Source: Proteromonas lacertae (taxonomy: Eukaryota > Sar > Bigyra > Opalinata > Proteromonadidae). From it: a stretch of DNA of 64,000 bases. Below the pieces are notes generated by a model that did no database searches, had not been told where the DNA came from, and worked only from the letters and a program-made list of their open reading frames with translations. Positions 22,580-34,294 of the stretch are shown piece after piece; positions within the stretch are counted from its first letter, which is position 1; each line of letters begins with the position of its first letter. The translations under genes were made by a program, and so were the position numbers. The stretch lies in the NCBI GenBank assembly GCA_002245135.1, contig NGBS01000873.1, forward strand, positions 310,001-374,000, given 5' to 3'.

Positions 22580-25500
22580 ATGGAATCATCAGTTGAATCA
22601 CAGTTTGAAGAGCTGATGGCCAATCCTGATACTATTGAATCAGAATCAGATGCAAATAAAAGAATTGTAAATTTAAATAGTCTCATAGAATAACCAGATT
22701 TATGTTTTTGATAAACAACAAAACAACTATTGTTCAAATGCAATTCATACCAGTCGTTACACATTATACTCCTTCTTACCCATCTTCTTATTTACAGATT
22801 TAAATCCTTTTAATAAATTTGCCAATTTTTATTTCTTGTTGGTGTGTATTTTTCAAATGATCCCTGCTTTTACGTATTTATATATATATGTTATTCCTTT
22901 TAGCATTACAGATGGTATGCCAACTTCAATAATGGGTTTACTGTTTATGTTATTTTTTGATGGAATTACAGCTGCTTATGAAGATTATAGACGTCATAAA
23001 TCAGACAATATTATAAACAGTCGTCCAATAGAAATATTAACCAAAAATACATCAAGCAACACACTTACATTCGAGCAGGGTGAATGGAAGAATTTACATG
23101 TATTATTAATAATGATATTTTTTTATTTTTTTCAATAGGTTGGAGATATAATATTACTTCACAATGGAGAAATTGTCCCTTCAGATATCTTAATATTACA
23201 CAGTGAATGCAATGGTACAAGAAAAGGCATTTGTTACAGTAATACCAGTAATATTGATGGAGAAACAGATTTGAAGATAAGAAAAGCGATTAATATGAGT
23301 AGAAATGTATTTGATAATGAAGGTAATGAAATAAATGAAGAATATTTAAAAGAATTAGTAATAAATTGTGAAAAACCAAATGGAATAACCAGTGAATTTT
23401 ATGGTCGAATAAGCCATATAAATGATATAACAGTAAATGAATGTTTAACAATAGAAAATATATTATTAAGAGGAACTACTGTTCAAAATACAGATATTGT
23501 GATTGGATGTGTATTATTCAGTGGAAAAGAAACAAAAAGTGAATTTTGTTCAGATAAACATTACTCTGAAAAAGTATAATATTATATATAAATATATATA
23601 TATTTCTTCTCTTTTTTAATACACTATAAATGTAGATTTCATCAATTAATAACATTATAAATGCTCATATTATTATATTAGCTTTATTAGTATTAATATC
23701 CTGTGCATTTTCAGCTTTATATCACGTTGGTTGGGATTATAAAATTGGTGAAGATTCTGGTTATTTGATACTGGGAGAATACAAATTTATGGAATTTTTA
23801 AAGACATTTTTCAGATACTTTTTAATGAATTATCAATTGATTCCTGCTTCATTATTTGTATGTTTAAATTTAGCGTATGTCTATTAGTTACCATTGTTAT
23901 TATTATGTTTATAGATATACATTTCATCGTATTTATATGATTCATGATCCTTTACTATATGATGTTGAAAATGAACAACCAATGCAAGTAAAATCAATGA
24001 AATTAAGTGATAGATTTGGTCAAGTAACTCATATATTTAGTGATAAAACAGGAACAATAACAGAGAATGTAATGAATGTCAAAGGAATATATTGTGATGG
24101 ATATGAATATTTGAAAGAAAATTTTGAAATTGTTGAAATAGAAAAAGAGAAAGAATGTGAAAGTGAATATGAATGTGAATCTGATATTTCTAAACCAATA
24201 TTTTCAAGTGATAAATCACTATTAAGATCAACAGATAAAACAAAATCATTGTCTTTATCTTCACCATCACCAATATCAGATTCATTTGATATAAACACAG
24301 AAAGTAAAAAGACAAGATCTGATACAATGGGAAGAACAACATTCCATAATTATAGTCGTTACATTTCATTAACCAATAGTGTTGAAAGAATAGACACAAG
24401 ATTTTCACAAATATATGATTATCATCAATCCACAATTTCAAATTATTTAACTAATTATAATGGGAATGAAGTATTTGATTTGTTTTTATTGAATATGTCT
24501 GTAAATCATTCAGTATTTTATTATTTTATTATTTTGAAAATAGGTTCAAATAGATTATGATGACGAAAATGATATTGAAAGATTGAGTGCTTCAAGCCAA
24601 GATGAACAAGCAATTGTGTCAGTATTAAAAAAGTTTGGCTTGACATTTTGTGAAAGAAATTATGAGAATAATACGATTACTATTAAACACAGAAATATAA
24701 ATAGAGTTGAAGTTATTAAGATATTAGATGTTATATCATTTACAAGTAAAAGAAAGAGAATGACAGTAATTGTTGAATTAGAAAATGGTAAAATATATCT
24801 TTGTTGTAAAGGATCAGATTCAACTGTTTTACCACTGTGTTTTAATCAGTATATATTATTATATTATATATTTTTAATTATTATAGAGAGAATTATAAAA
24901 TGGAAATAAATAGTCAAATTGATAAGTATACACTTCATGCATATAGAACATATCTTTTTATTATTATTATTATTTTGAGAAATATATTCGTTTCATTAAT
25001 ACAATGAACATTGGTATATGGTCATAAAGAATTAACACAAGAAGAATATGAAGATTGGAAAAAGAAATATGAAAATGTAAAAAACAACACAGAACAAATC
25101 GAATTAATGAAATGTAATTTATACAATGAAATTGAGGCATTAGAAAATGAAATAGAAAATCATTTAGAATTGAGTGGAGTTATTGGCTTAGAAGATCGTT
25201 TACAAGATGGAGTTGAAAATACAATTAAAAGATTATTAGAAGCTGGAATAAAGATGTGGTTAATCACAGGTGATAAAGGTGAAACTGCAAAAAATATTGC
25301 TGTATATTTGTCAATATAAATATATTATTAGATTGCTTCTGGTTTAGTAAATGAGCATGAAAGAATGATCAAATTAACAGAAGAATATTTGAGTGAAATG
25401 CTAAGAGGTACAAGAAAATGTAATAAACCATTAAGTAGTCTATCTGGTAATATCTTACAAGTAATTATAATATATTGATAATTGCTATTTAGGAAATTGA

Positions 25501-25704
25501 AAAAGTATTGAATGAAGGTGATACAGTCAATGGAAATGAAATGTTGGAGACATTAGAAGAAATATACAGTAGTTTACCGTTAATAAAAGAAATTATAAAA
25601 ACAGAATATGAAAGAATAGAAAATGAATTAGAAGAAGAAAGAGATGTGGAAGAAGAATTGGTTTTGATAATCGATGAAAAATGTATTGATTATGCTCTAT
25701 TAAC

Positions 25705-25742
<38 letters not shown>

Positions 25743-27053
25743 ATTACTGTTGTAGATGTTATAATGAATTCATAAAAGTTTGTAAGAAATGTAAAGCAGT
25801 AATAGCCTGTAGAACACGTAAAGATCAAAAAGGAAAATTGGTAAAATTAATGACAAAAGCTTTGAATAATAGCACAACATTGGCAATAGGAGATGGTGCA
25901 AATGATGTTGAAATGATAAAAGCAGCTGATTTGGGAGTTGGAATAATTGGAAAAGAAGGAAATCAAGCTGGAAATAATAGTGATGTAGCTATTAGTAAAT
26001 TTAAAATGTTATTACCTTTGCTATTGGTGGATGGTCATAATAATTATTATAGAATTTCTAAATTAATATATTTTCAATTATATAAGAATATTCTATTAAC
26101 ATTTTGTCAATACTTCTATTCGTTTTATGCTGGATTTAGTGGACAGAAAGTATATCCTGAATTTGGTTTTCAGTTATTTAACATAATGTATTATATATAT
26201 ATGTATATATATATATATAGTTATTCATCTATACCAATATTCATTGTTAGTATTGCAGAAGAACATTTTGATACTGATTATTTACTGAAATATCCTATAC
26301 TATATAAACCGTACATATATATTCATATTAATATAATAAAACTATAGTGGTCAAAGGAAGAAATATTATAATCACAAATTATTCTTTGGTTTATTATTCA
26401 ACTCAATTTATCACTGTATTTTATGTGTCTTTATTCCAATATTGTTTTTTGAAAATACAAGTGATTTAAATCACAATGGTTCCATATTATTATGGGATTT
26501 AGGATGTGTAATTTTCACATTAATTACACTTGTAACAAATTTGAAAATGATATTTATAATTAATAAAATTACAAGATTAATTATGTTTTTAACAATATTT
26601 AGTGATGTTTTATGGATTTTTACTATATTTTGTATATCAATGTTTAAGAATCCATTATTTGAAGATGGAGCTTTATATATGGTATTATACAGATTGGTTG
26701 TAACACCTGTATATATATATATATATAATATTTCTAGTCATTCTGGTTATCTATACTGATGTGTATGTACTTGTGTTTATTTATCGAATTATTGATTAAA
26801 ATCGTGAAGAAAGAATTCTTTCCGAAAATAGATTATTATTTCAAAGTAAAGTTAATATAATGTTATCTTTAATTAATAGGAATTTCAAAAGAGACATTTA
26901 TATCCTGATCTTCATCATAGAAATTCAAATTCACATTCTTCAATAGATAATAATCAATCTGAGTTAAGTGATAGTGGTGATTCTGTTGTTTTAGATAATG
27001 TTAATTATGAAGATGAAACAAAAATTGATTTAGAAATAAATTCATTAATATAA
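22580..27053 (+). CDS. P4-type ATPase (phospholipid flippase), many introns including one AT-AC
   Basis: ATG 22580 ([13 protein letters not shown]) to TAA 27051-27053, with over ten short introns. It uses ATP to move aminophospholipids to the cytosolic leaflet. Motifs in order: N-terminal '[16 protein letters not shown]', actuator loop '[14 protein letters not shown]' (usual A-N-L-DGET), phosphorylated Asp in '[14 protein letters not shown]', 'SQDEQAIV', '[12 protein letters not shown]', 'CCKGSDSTV', '[15 protein letters not shown]', hinge '[22 protein letters not shown]' and '[16 protein letters not shown]'. Distal membrane segments follow ('[16 protein letters not shown]', '[16 protein letters not shown]') and an acidic C-tail. 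The frame needs one base removed near 22689-22691, or a 22-nt intron there, to join the first exon. One intron (24950-25009) is AT-AC. A CDC50-type beta subunit is not in the window. Confidence 0.92.
24950..25009 (+). other. Probable U12-type AT-AC intron in the P4-ATPase gene
   Basis: The conserved '(A)[12 protein letters not shown]' is interrupted by 60 nt. The only split with known terminal dinucleotides leaves an intron starting ATATCTTTTT and ending GAAC, in phase 2 (AC|A for Thr). The 5' site matches the U12 consensus ATATCCTTT at all but one base. TTCATTAAT near 24992-25000 resembles the U12 branch consensus TTCCTTAAC at seven of nine positions and lies about 10 nt from the 3' end, as U12 introns require. 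A GAACAT direct repeat at both ends makes the exact border slide by a few bases. Confidence 0.65.
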
Positions 27054-27533
27054 TATCTAATTTCTTTATAAATCTATTGTTTGTGTATGCATTAAATGTA
27101 TAATATATACACAATATTCATGACTTAACTCTCCAAATTGTTCCCACTATCGAGAAAAAGAAAATATGTTATTTTAATTATCAAACCATTAGTCAAGCCT
27201 CTATTTTATGTTCTTTATTTAACAACCTTTCGAGAAATATAAAACACAATGAAATTATCTTATCAATTATATTTTATGTTTCAAAGCATCTTTTAATAAT
27301 AACAAATACTATAAAAAAACAGAATATAACACTTAATAATCCTTTATCTTATTTCAAACTAAATATCTTATCATGAATATCTCAACAATTAATTCATATT
27401 TTCTGTGAAGAAATACAAATCCAATAAACTGAAACGGATTTATAGAATATTCTATTTTCTATTTTATATCTTTGCTATTTTCTCTCCAAATGTAAGGATT
27501 TTACTTCTTATTTTTTTATTAACTAGTCACACA
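27054..27533. other. Intergenic spacer with possible 5'UTR intron of GCAT
   Basis: AT-rich; I see no gene. A GTAAGG...CTAG pair at about 27492-27526 just before the GCAT start would be a plausible 5'UTR intron, but it does not extend the protein in frame. Confidence 0.4.
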
Positions 27534-28783
27534 ATGTCAGCTGCAAGAAAACAATACATTGCTCACGTTAACGAACAAATTAAAGGTATCAAAGAAGCTG
27601 GAACCTACAAGACAGAAGTATACACAACTTTATTATACAATATATTTTTATTATAATAGCGTACAATCACAACTAAACAAGCTGCTGCCATTAAAGTAGC
27701 TGAAAAGAATGGTGAAGTGTTGAACTTCTGCGCTAACAACTATTTAGGTTTAGCTGATAATAAAGAACTTATTGAAGCCGCAAAAAAGACATTAGATGAA
27801 CATGGATTTGGATTAGCTTCAGTCCGTTTTCATTTGTGGTACAACTGATATTCACAAGAAATTAGAAGCATCAATTGCTGATTTCCATCACAAAGAAGAT
27901 GCTATTTTATATTCAAGCTGTTTTGATGCTAATGGAGGTTTATTCGGTGCTTTATTAACTGATCAAGATGCAATCATCTCCGATGCATTAAACCATGCCT
28001 CAATCATTGATGGTGTTAGATTATGTAAAGCTAAAAGATATCGATATGCTCACAGTGATATGAAGGAATTAGAAGCAACACTTAAAAGACTCACAATCAT
28101 GCAGATTCAGAATGATTGCTACTGATGGTGTATTCTCAATGGATGGTGATACAGCCAAATTAGTCGAAATCTGTGATTTAGCTGATAAATATAACGCTTT
28201 AGTATTTGTAGATGAATCACATGCCACTGGTTTCTTAGGACCAACAGGTAGAGGTACTCCCGAATTAAAAGGCTGTATGGATCGTGTAGATATAATTAAC
28301 TCTACATTAGGCAAAGGTTTAGGTGGTGCTTCAGGAGGTTACACAACTGGACCAAAGGAAATCATTGAATTATTGAGACAGACATCCAGACCATACTTAT
28401 TCTCAAACACATTAGCTCCACCAATTGTTGGTGCTACTATTAGAATGTTTGAAATGTTGAAAGCTGATTCAAGTTTACCAAAGAAAGTGTTGGAAAATAC
28501 AAAGCACTTCAGAGAAAGAATGTTAAAAGCTGGATTTAACTTACATGGTGAAGATGGTGTTCCAATTGCACCAGTGATGATTGGTGATGCTGCTTTATCT
28601 GTTAAAATGGCTGATAAAATGTTAGAAAGAGGTATTTATGTTATTGGATTCAATTATCCAGTTGTACCAAAAGGTGAAGCTAGAATTAGAGTACAATTAA
28701 GTGCTGCTCACAGTATTCAACAAATTGATAAGTGTGTTGATGCTTTCATTGAAGTAGGAAAAGAATTAGGAATAATTCATTAA
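27534..28783 (+). CDS. GCAT: Glycine C-acetyltransferase (2-amino-3-ketobutyrate CoA ligase), two frame slips
   Basis: ATG 27534 ([23 protein letters not shown]), one 42-nt intron, stop 28781-28783. The PLP enzyme splits 2-amino-3-ketobutyrate with CoA into glycine and acetyl-CoA in threonine breakdown. Motifs: 'CANNYLGLA', '[19 protein letters not shown]', '[12 protein letters not shown]', '[15 protein letters not shown]', '[12 protein letters not shown]', '[11 protein letters not shown]' and the PLP lysine in '[13 protein letters not shown]', then 'LFSNTLAP' and '[12 protein letters not shown]'. One extra T in TTTT 27827-27830 and one extra A in AAAA 28084-28087 break conserved blocks; removing both gives exactly 402 codons (401 residues, the usual length). 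No evident targeting peptide at this start. No threonine dehydrogenase gene nearby. Confidence 0.93.
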
Positions 28784-28871
28784 ATAATACAAAGAGAAAA
28801 TAATAAATGAAATTGCTTATTAAAAATGTTTATTTTTTTTAGTTATAAATACATTAAAATTAAAATCTAAT

Positions 28872-30185
28872 TTACCAGTTTGAGAGAGTTGTAGGTGATT
28901 TTGGAGTTTCTTTAGTCCCTGATACGAACGAATGAAATGGACTTATACAACCATTCTGTCTATCTGTTGGTAAGAATGGAATCGTATAGTTTGACTTCTT
29001 CCAGTGTTCTATTTGTCTATTAGTCAAATAATTAGGGTATTGTGAATGTAAATTCTCTAATCTAAATGTTAATTCACTTTTCTATTGGACTACACATACC
29101 ATCAGTTGATCTCGGTGTTGAATTATTAGAATCTGAATTCTGTGGGATTGTAGTAGGTAACAGTGATGTAGATGAGTTTATATTGTGTAAAGAACAGTCC
29201 GAAATATGTTGATTATCATTATGTACATTCAACGAACAAATTGGACAATTCTCACCCTTTTTCTTAAAATACTATATTTATCATAATAACAATATATTAT
29301 ATACTCGTTCAATACACTTTCTACAATACCTATGTCCACAGAATAACACTGTAGTCTCTTGATCAATAAAATCTTCTAAACAAATAGGGCAAGAAATACA
29401 ATTTCCTTGCGTTCCTGAACTGTTTAATCTTCTCAACATATTATGTTCTTTTTCTCTCCTAATTTGCTCAATTGACTGTAGTATTGTAGTAAACCTATTT
29501 TTCTGTTGATACTTATATCTTCCTATAATAACAAACACTCCAATGATTATAGCAATTAACAGGAGGAATAAAAATGCACTATAGGAAGAATCAGTGTCAG
29601 TTGTTCCTACAGAGATAATACTATGAACACCTTTCAAAAATGCACTTATTGCATCATTATATTGATTATTGGCCAAGTATGGTTTCATTATTTGGATTAA
29701 TTCAGGTATATGTGCTGTAGTGATAGTATTCTTTAAATCTCTCCCTGTAACAATGTACAATTTCTTTTGGTCTACTGATATAGCGAGAAATAAACCATTT
29801 TGACAATCTTGATAACCCACTTCCCAACGATCATACAGAATAGTTGCCATTTCTTTGATGTTAATCCCATTATCTATATTATTCATGATCGCTATTGCTA
29901 TTTGTACACCGATAATATTCGGACAACTCACATAATATTGATTTTTCATCTGATCTATAACTCTATTATTCCTAGAAACGTATATTTAATTAATATATTA
30001 TACTCCATAATTTCTTCATTGGTTAGATATTTATTTGGATCACAGATTGAAGCACTTTCTACTAAAGACTTATAATCACCGCACATTTCTGGAGTTTTGT
30101 ATGGATTAGGAAAATCTTCTGGAACCCAAGCTCCTGATATCAGATGAATCGTATAACACCACAAAAACAAAAAAATAAAATTCAT
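28872..30185 (-). CDS. Signal peptide-TPM domain-transmembrane-RING finger protein
   Basis: I choose ATG 30185 because it begins a signal peptide (MNFIFLFLWCYTIHLISGAW); an in-frame ATG at 30230 only adds charged residues. The ectodomain 'WVPEDFPNPYKTPEMCG' ... 'GVQIAIAIM', 'DRWEVGYQDCQNGLFLAIS' and 'LYIVTGRDLKNTIT' fits the TPM/MOLO1 fold. A helix (FLFLLLIAIIIGVFVIIG) follows, then a cytosolic C3HC4 RING: 'CPICLEDF', 'LFCGHRYCRKCIER', 'ENCPICSL'. The last exon continues with 'LENLHSQYPNYLTNRQIEHWKK'. It therefore looks like a membrane E3 ubiquitin ligase with an outward or luminal TPM sensor. One extra base at TTTT 29078-29081 (plus strand) separates the last part; without it the frame runs to TAA at 28872-28874. 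Confidence 0.75.
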
Positions 30186-30322
30186 TTTGATTTTTTGATT
30201 TTTTGACCGTTTTGTCACTTCATTTTCCATTTTTTTTTTTAATCAACAACAAAACCATTTATAGTAATTCATAATAATTAAAATAAAATGTATGAATAAG
30301 TATGAATTGTAATAAACTATTC

Positions 30323-31940
30323 TCAAGTTTGAGATTGTTGTTGTTGTTGTTCAGTATTGGCAGTAGTAGTATTACCAACTATATTTACAGATTGGTTTAG
30401 AACCTTGGTATTATTATTATTATTATTGTTATCAACATTACCAGTTGTAGCTGGTTTATTAATCGTCATAATCGGTTGTATTACAGGAACTGGTATTATT
30501 GGAGTTGTTATTGTATTATTATTCGTCCCAACAGTAGTATTAGTTGATGATAATGTCATATCCTGTTGTTGTGGAGGTTGTTGTTGTTGTAAAGGTGGAG
30601 GTGAAACAGGTTGGTTCAGATGAATGAGGTGATCCATCATTAGAACTACATTCAATCTCCATTTTACTTGCATTGGATGATATTATACTAGTAGCAGAAA
30701 TGACAGGTATATCTAAATCTTCATGTTTTTGAACTTTAGGGTAGATTTCATTAAATACATAATCTAATGCTTCTTTAGCATGTTCTTTACCAACTGCTAC
30801 GAATTCATCACTTATCATTTTTAATAACTCTTCAACATTTTTCCCACTGATTTTGGGTAAATAATCTGTCTTAAATATTTCATATATTTTCTCAACAGGT
30901 GATAATACACAACTACCTGGAGGAATTCCTAAGATTTTATCACTCTCACGAATAATTGATTTTAACTTATCAATCAATACTGATCTTTCTGAATCAATTA
31001 AATATAAGCAATTATTAATTTTAAAATCACCTGTGAAGGAGTGAATATAACTATCGAATATATCAGCTTCAGAATTTGAACCAACAAATATTTCAGGATA
31101 ACATCCAGCAGAGGTGATTGCTAAACACATATGGAACTGTATGGATATACATTTGGTGAATTCTACACCTGGTTTGTTATTAGTTTTCCAACCATCACCT
31201 TTTACATCACTAATTTGCCATTCACACTCATCTATCCATACTGGAACATATTGAGCAGATAATGCTGCATAATCACTTATATATTGTACACGTGTATGCT
31301 TTATATACTCATTATTTGATATATTGGAAACTGGATTAATCTTCTTAAATGTTATTCTTGGTATACCCCATTTTTCAAATCCTCCATTATGGATAAAACG
31401 GTATACTGTTGATAAAGAAGGTTTGTATGTTACTCCATTCTTTCCTTTAATTGGAAGTAATTTGGAATACATTTCTCGAAGATTGGTTTTGCTGTTGTTT
31501 TGGATCATCTCGTATAATTGAATGGCATGTTCTTTGTTTAATAACCTCTTTCTACCTCTTTGATACTCTATCTTGTCGATTGTTTTGTTTCTCTTAAGCT
31601 TCATCAAGAGGTTTCTACAGTTACCAATCCTTATGCCTGTTCTTGAAGAATATTCGATTGGACTCCAATCATCATGGTGAGTTGCATAATAGTTCTTTAA
31701 CAAGTCTATTTGAGATTGTGTTACAGCAAAGTAATTTCTTTTCTGTTGCTTGATTGCAGATGCTGCTGAAGATAAATTCGAAAGAGGAGCACCAATTCTG
31801 ACTAATTCTTCATCTTGAGAAGCCATTTGTGTTGAGGGTATGTTTGAGGGTGATTGTTGCGTTTTTTCAAAGTTAGTTGATGGTGCTGGTGGCACACTTA
31901 TAGGTATGGCGGTATTACTATCAATTGGTGCAAGTGACAT
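30323..31940 (-). CDS. Tc1/mariner-transposase-derived DDE protein with low-complexity tail
   Basis: ATG 31940, intronless, 538 residues after removing one base at 30611-30612. Residues ~45-130 form paired helix-turn-helix segments ('QSQIDLLKNYYATHHDDWSP', 'RTGIRIGNCRNLLMKLKR'), then a winged second half ('KPSLSTVYRFIHNGGFEKWG'). The DDE core shows Asp in 'VPVWIDECEW', Asp in 'CLYLIDSERS' and Glu in 'LSPVEKIYEIFK', with 33 residues between the last two, matching Tc1 DD34E spacing. The usual 'DNA..H' after the second Asp is lost. The C-terminus is unlike transposases: Pro/Gln, poly-Asn and poly-Gln. I see no terminal inverted repeats or TA duplication nearby. A domesticated gene seems likelier than a live element. 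Confidence 0.7.
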
Positions 31941-32104
31941 AGTGTTTATATTCCAATCAAATGCTCACAAAATATCTGGTAAAAAATACACAACTGTTGT
32001 TATTTAGAATAGACAAATTAATAATCTATTTTGAAGATCAAAATAAATTTGAACCTCAAAAATGATTTTAACTCGACAGTCTCAAGCCATCATTTCAATT
32101 GAAG

Positions 32105-34034
32105 ATGCAAGTTCAGCGTTGTAGGTTTGTAGATTTTGTACCCATTGGTATTCAATCAATGTGTTTCTCTCCTGACAACAACTGGGTTGCTTTAGTTAGG
32201 AAAAATAGTGATATCGAGATTTGGAATATTCACGATATGTTCTTTTGTGCATATGTATGGATATATTTTGTATTATTATATTGATTTAGAACTTGGCAAT
32301 GAGTGAAGACATACAGATCAGAACTTTATTATGGATTTCCTATGATAAAGATGAAACAATTCCTCCAAACACAATATCCCCCAAATGGCGTTTATTTTGT
32401 TCTGGTTTGAATGGAAAATTATTTGAAATTGACTTAGAAGACCTTACGATATCGAATATAACAGATTCATATGGTGGTGGTATTTGGTGTATGGATTATG
32501 ACAGTCACAGTGAAATGATAGCTCTTGGTTGTGAAGATGGAAGTATTAAGCTAATTGACGTAGCTGTTGGTAATCTAACATTTTTAAAATCATTCAACAA
32601 GACAGAGACAAGAATTATGAGTATAAAATGGTCAAAAGATGGTAGTACAATTTACAGTGGTAATTCAAACGGCATAATCAGATCTTGGAATACTAACTTA
32701 GGTAGAAGTGAAGTAATAATGTCAGTATATTATAATATATAATTTATTTAAAAATGAATAGATTGATAATAAGAAGAATGAGACAATAATTTGGGATATC
32801 GTCAGTGTTGAAGATGGTACACTTGATCACAGGTGATTCAAATGGCAATTTATTAGTGTGGGACAGTATTACAGGGACTTTATTATATTCAATTTATAAA
32901 TCCAGTGGAGATATCACTTGTTTATGTTTGAATGAGAGTGAAAATATGTTATTTGTAAGTGGTAGTGAAGGAAAAGTAATGTTATTCAATAAAAATGATA
33001 AAAAATGGATATATAGTTGTAATAAACGGAGTCATTATAATGATGTGAATTGTTTAATTTTGAATAAGAATTATTTAATAAGTGGAAGTAATGATAGTTT
33101 TTTAATATCATATAATATTCACAACTTTATTATGACACCTTATCATAAATATTATCAATTCAATAAAGATAAAAATTGCTGTATAAGTAGTGAAAAGAAC
33201 TTGATTTTATCAAAAGTATATATTTTATATATTTTATTATTTCTAATGAATATTAGATTAAGAATGATTTAAAGTTATATCACACTGCAATATTACCTAA
33301 AACAAAAGTAGAATGTATCTTAGAAATGAATTTACTATTAAATGGAAATATTAATCAATTTGAAATATCCCAAAATGGTAAATTTATAGTCGTTACAACT
33401 CGATTTGAGAATAAGCTTTATAAAGTCAATTATAATAACAAGAGTAATGAAAGTGATAATTCAATAGAGATAGAATCAATAGAATTACCCAATGAAATAA
33501 AGAATATGAATATGTATAGTGTGAAGTTCAATTCAACCAATGATTTGTTGATATTAGGAAGTGAGAATGGTAAAATATATATAATCAATTTGGATAAACC
33601 AAATAAGATAAAATATACACTAGAGAATGATGATAACTTACCAATAATGAATATATATGTATCTAATGATAGTCAATATTTATGTTGTAAAAGATATAAT
33701 GATAATAACCTATTGGTTTATGATTTAGATAGTAGTGAAATAACTCATCAAATACCATTAGGAGAGAATGTAATAACAAATTTGATATTTGATAATAAAG
33801 GAGAAAAGATAATCTATAGTACAACCAATAATGAAGTTTATATATATAATATAAATAAAGATGAGTTTAATAAATGGAGTAAGAATAATACAAATAAAAT
33901 AAGTGAAATATTGAGCAGTAGTAATTGTATTTTATATATAAATGAATTGAACAATAATAAATATCTACTTAGTGGAATTGATTATATTATGCTTATGGAT
34001 TTAGATAAAGATATAAGTAATGAAGATTTAGAAT

Positions 34035-34066
<32 letters not shown>

Positions 34067-34294
34067 CGAATAAAAAGAAGAAGAGATTCGTTTGCTCAAA
34101 AATCCAGTAAGAAAGGAGATAATACAATAGAATATAAGAACATAATGAATAATTATAGAAAATTTACAAAATATGGTGGAATATTAAATATAAGAAGTGA
34201 TAATGATGGTAATTTGATAATAGTTGAATGTGTATGGAATAATAGTTTGAAATACTTAGATGATGTGTTAGAAAGAAGTGAATTTGGAATTTAA
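32105..34294 (+). CDS. UTP4: UTP4 (Cirhin) homologue, WD40 subunit of the t-UTP complex
   Basis: ATG 32105 (MQVQRCRFVDFVPIGI) matches the UTP4 N-terminus 'VHR.RF..Y.PSGI'. Three introns of 35, 37 and 41 nt. WD-type blades include 'WNIHDMFFCAYNLAMSEDIQIRTLLW', 'LNGKLFEIDLEDL', 'GGGIWCMDYDSHSEMIALGCEDGSIKLIDV' and 'IWDIVSVEDGTL...TGDSNGNLLVWDSITGTLL', then a second propeller and the C-terminal 'KYGGILNIRSD..LIIVE..W...LKYLDDVLE'. In yeast and animals it acts in the nucleolus in pre-rRNA transcription and 18S processing. An Asn run near residue ~585 is species-specific. One extra G at about 32825 breaks the frame between two conserved blades; without it the length is an exact codon multiple. Confidence 0.88.

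Noticed and set aside
22639-22703. A 22-nt intron (gtaaat...catag) instead of a frame slip at the start of the P4-ATPase
   Set aside because: It would remove 'VNLNS', which fits the family's N-terminal 'R.I.IN' block; I keep it as the less likely option.
27405-27533. Upstream hydrophobic frame as a targeting extension of GCAT
   Set aside because: The only good splice (GTAAGG...CTAG) joins it out of frame with the GCAT start.
10419-30612. Programmed +1 ribosomal frameshifting, because every skip but one is +1
   Set aside because: The required shift in hexokinase and GCAT lies several codons before the stop, inside conserved motifs, and the sites share no slippery codon or stop context. One gene (HMG) needs the opposite shift.
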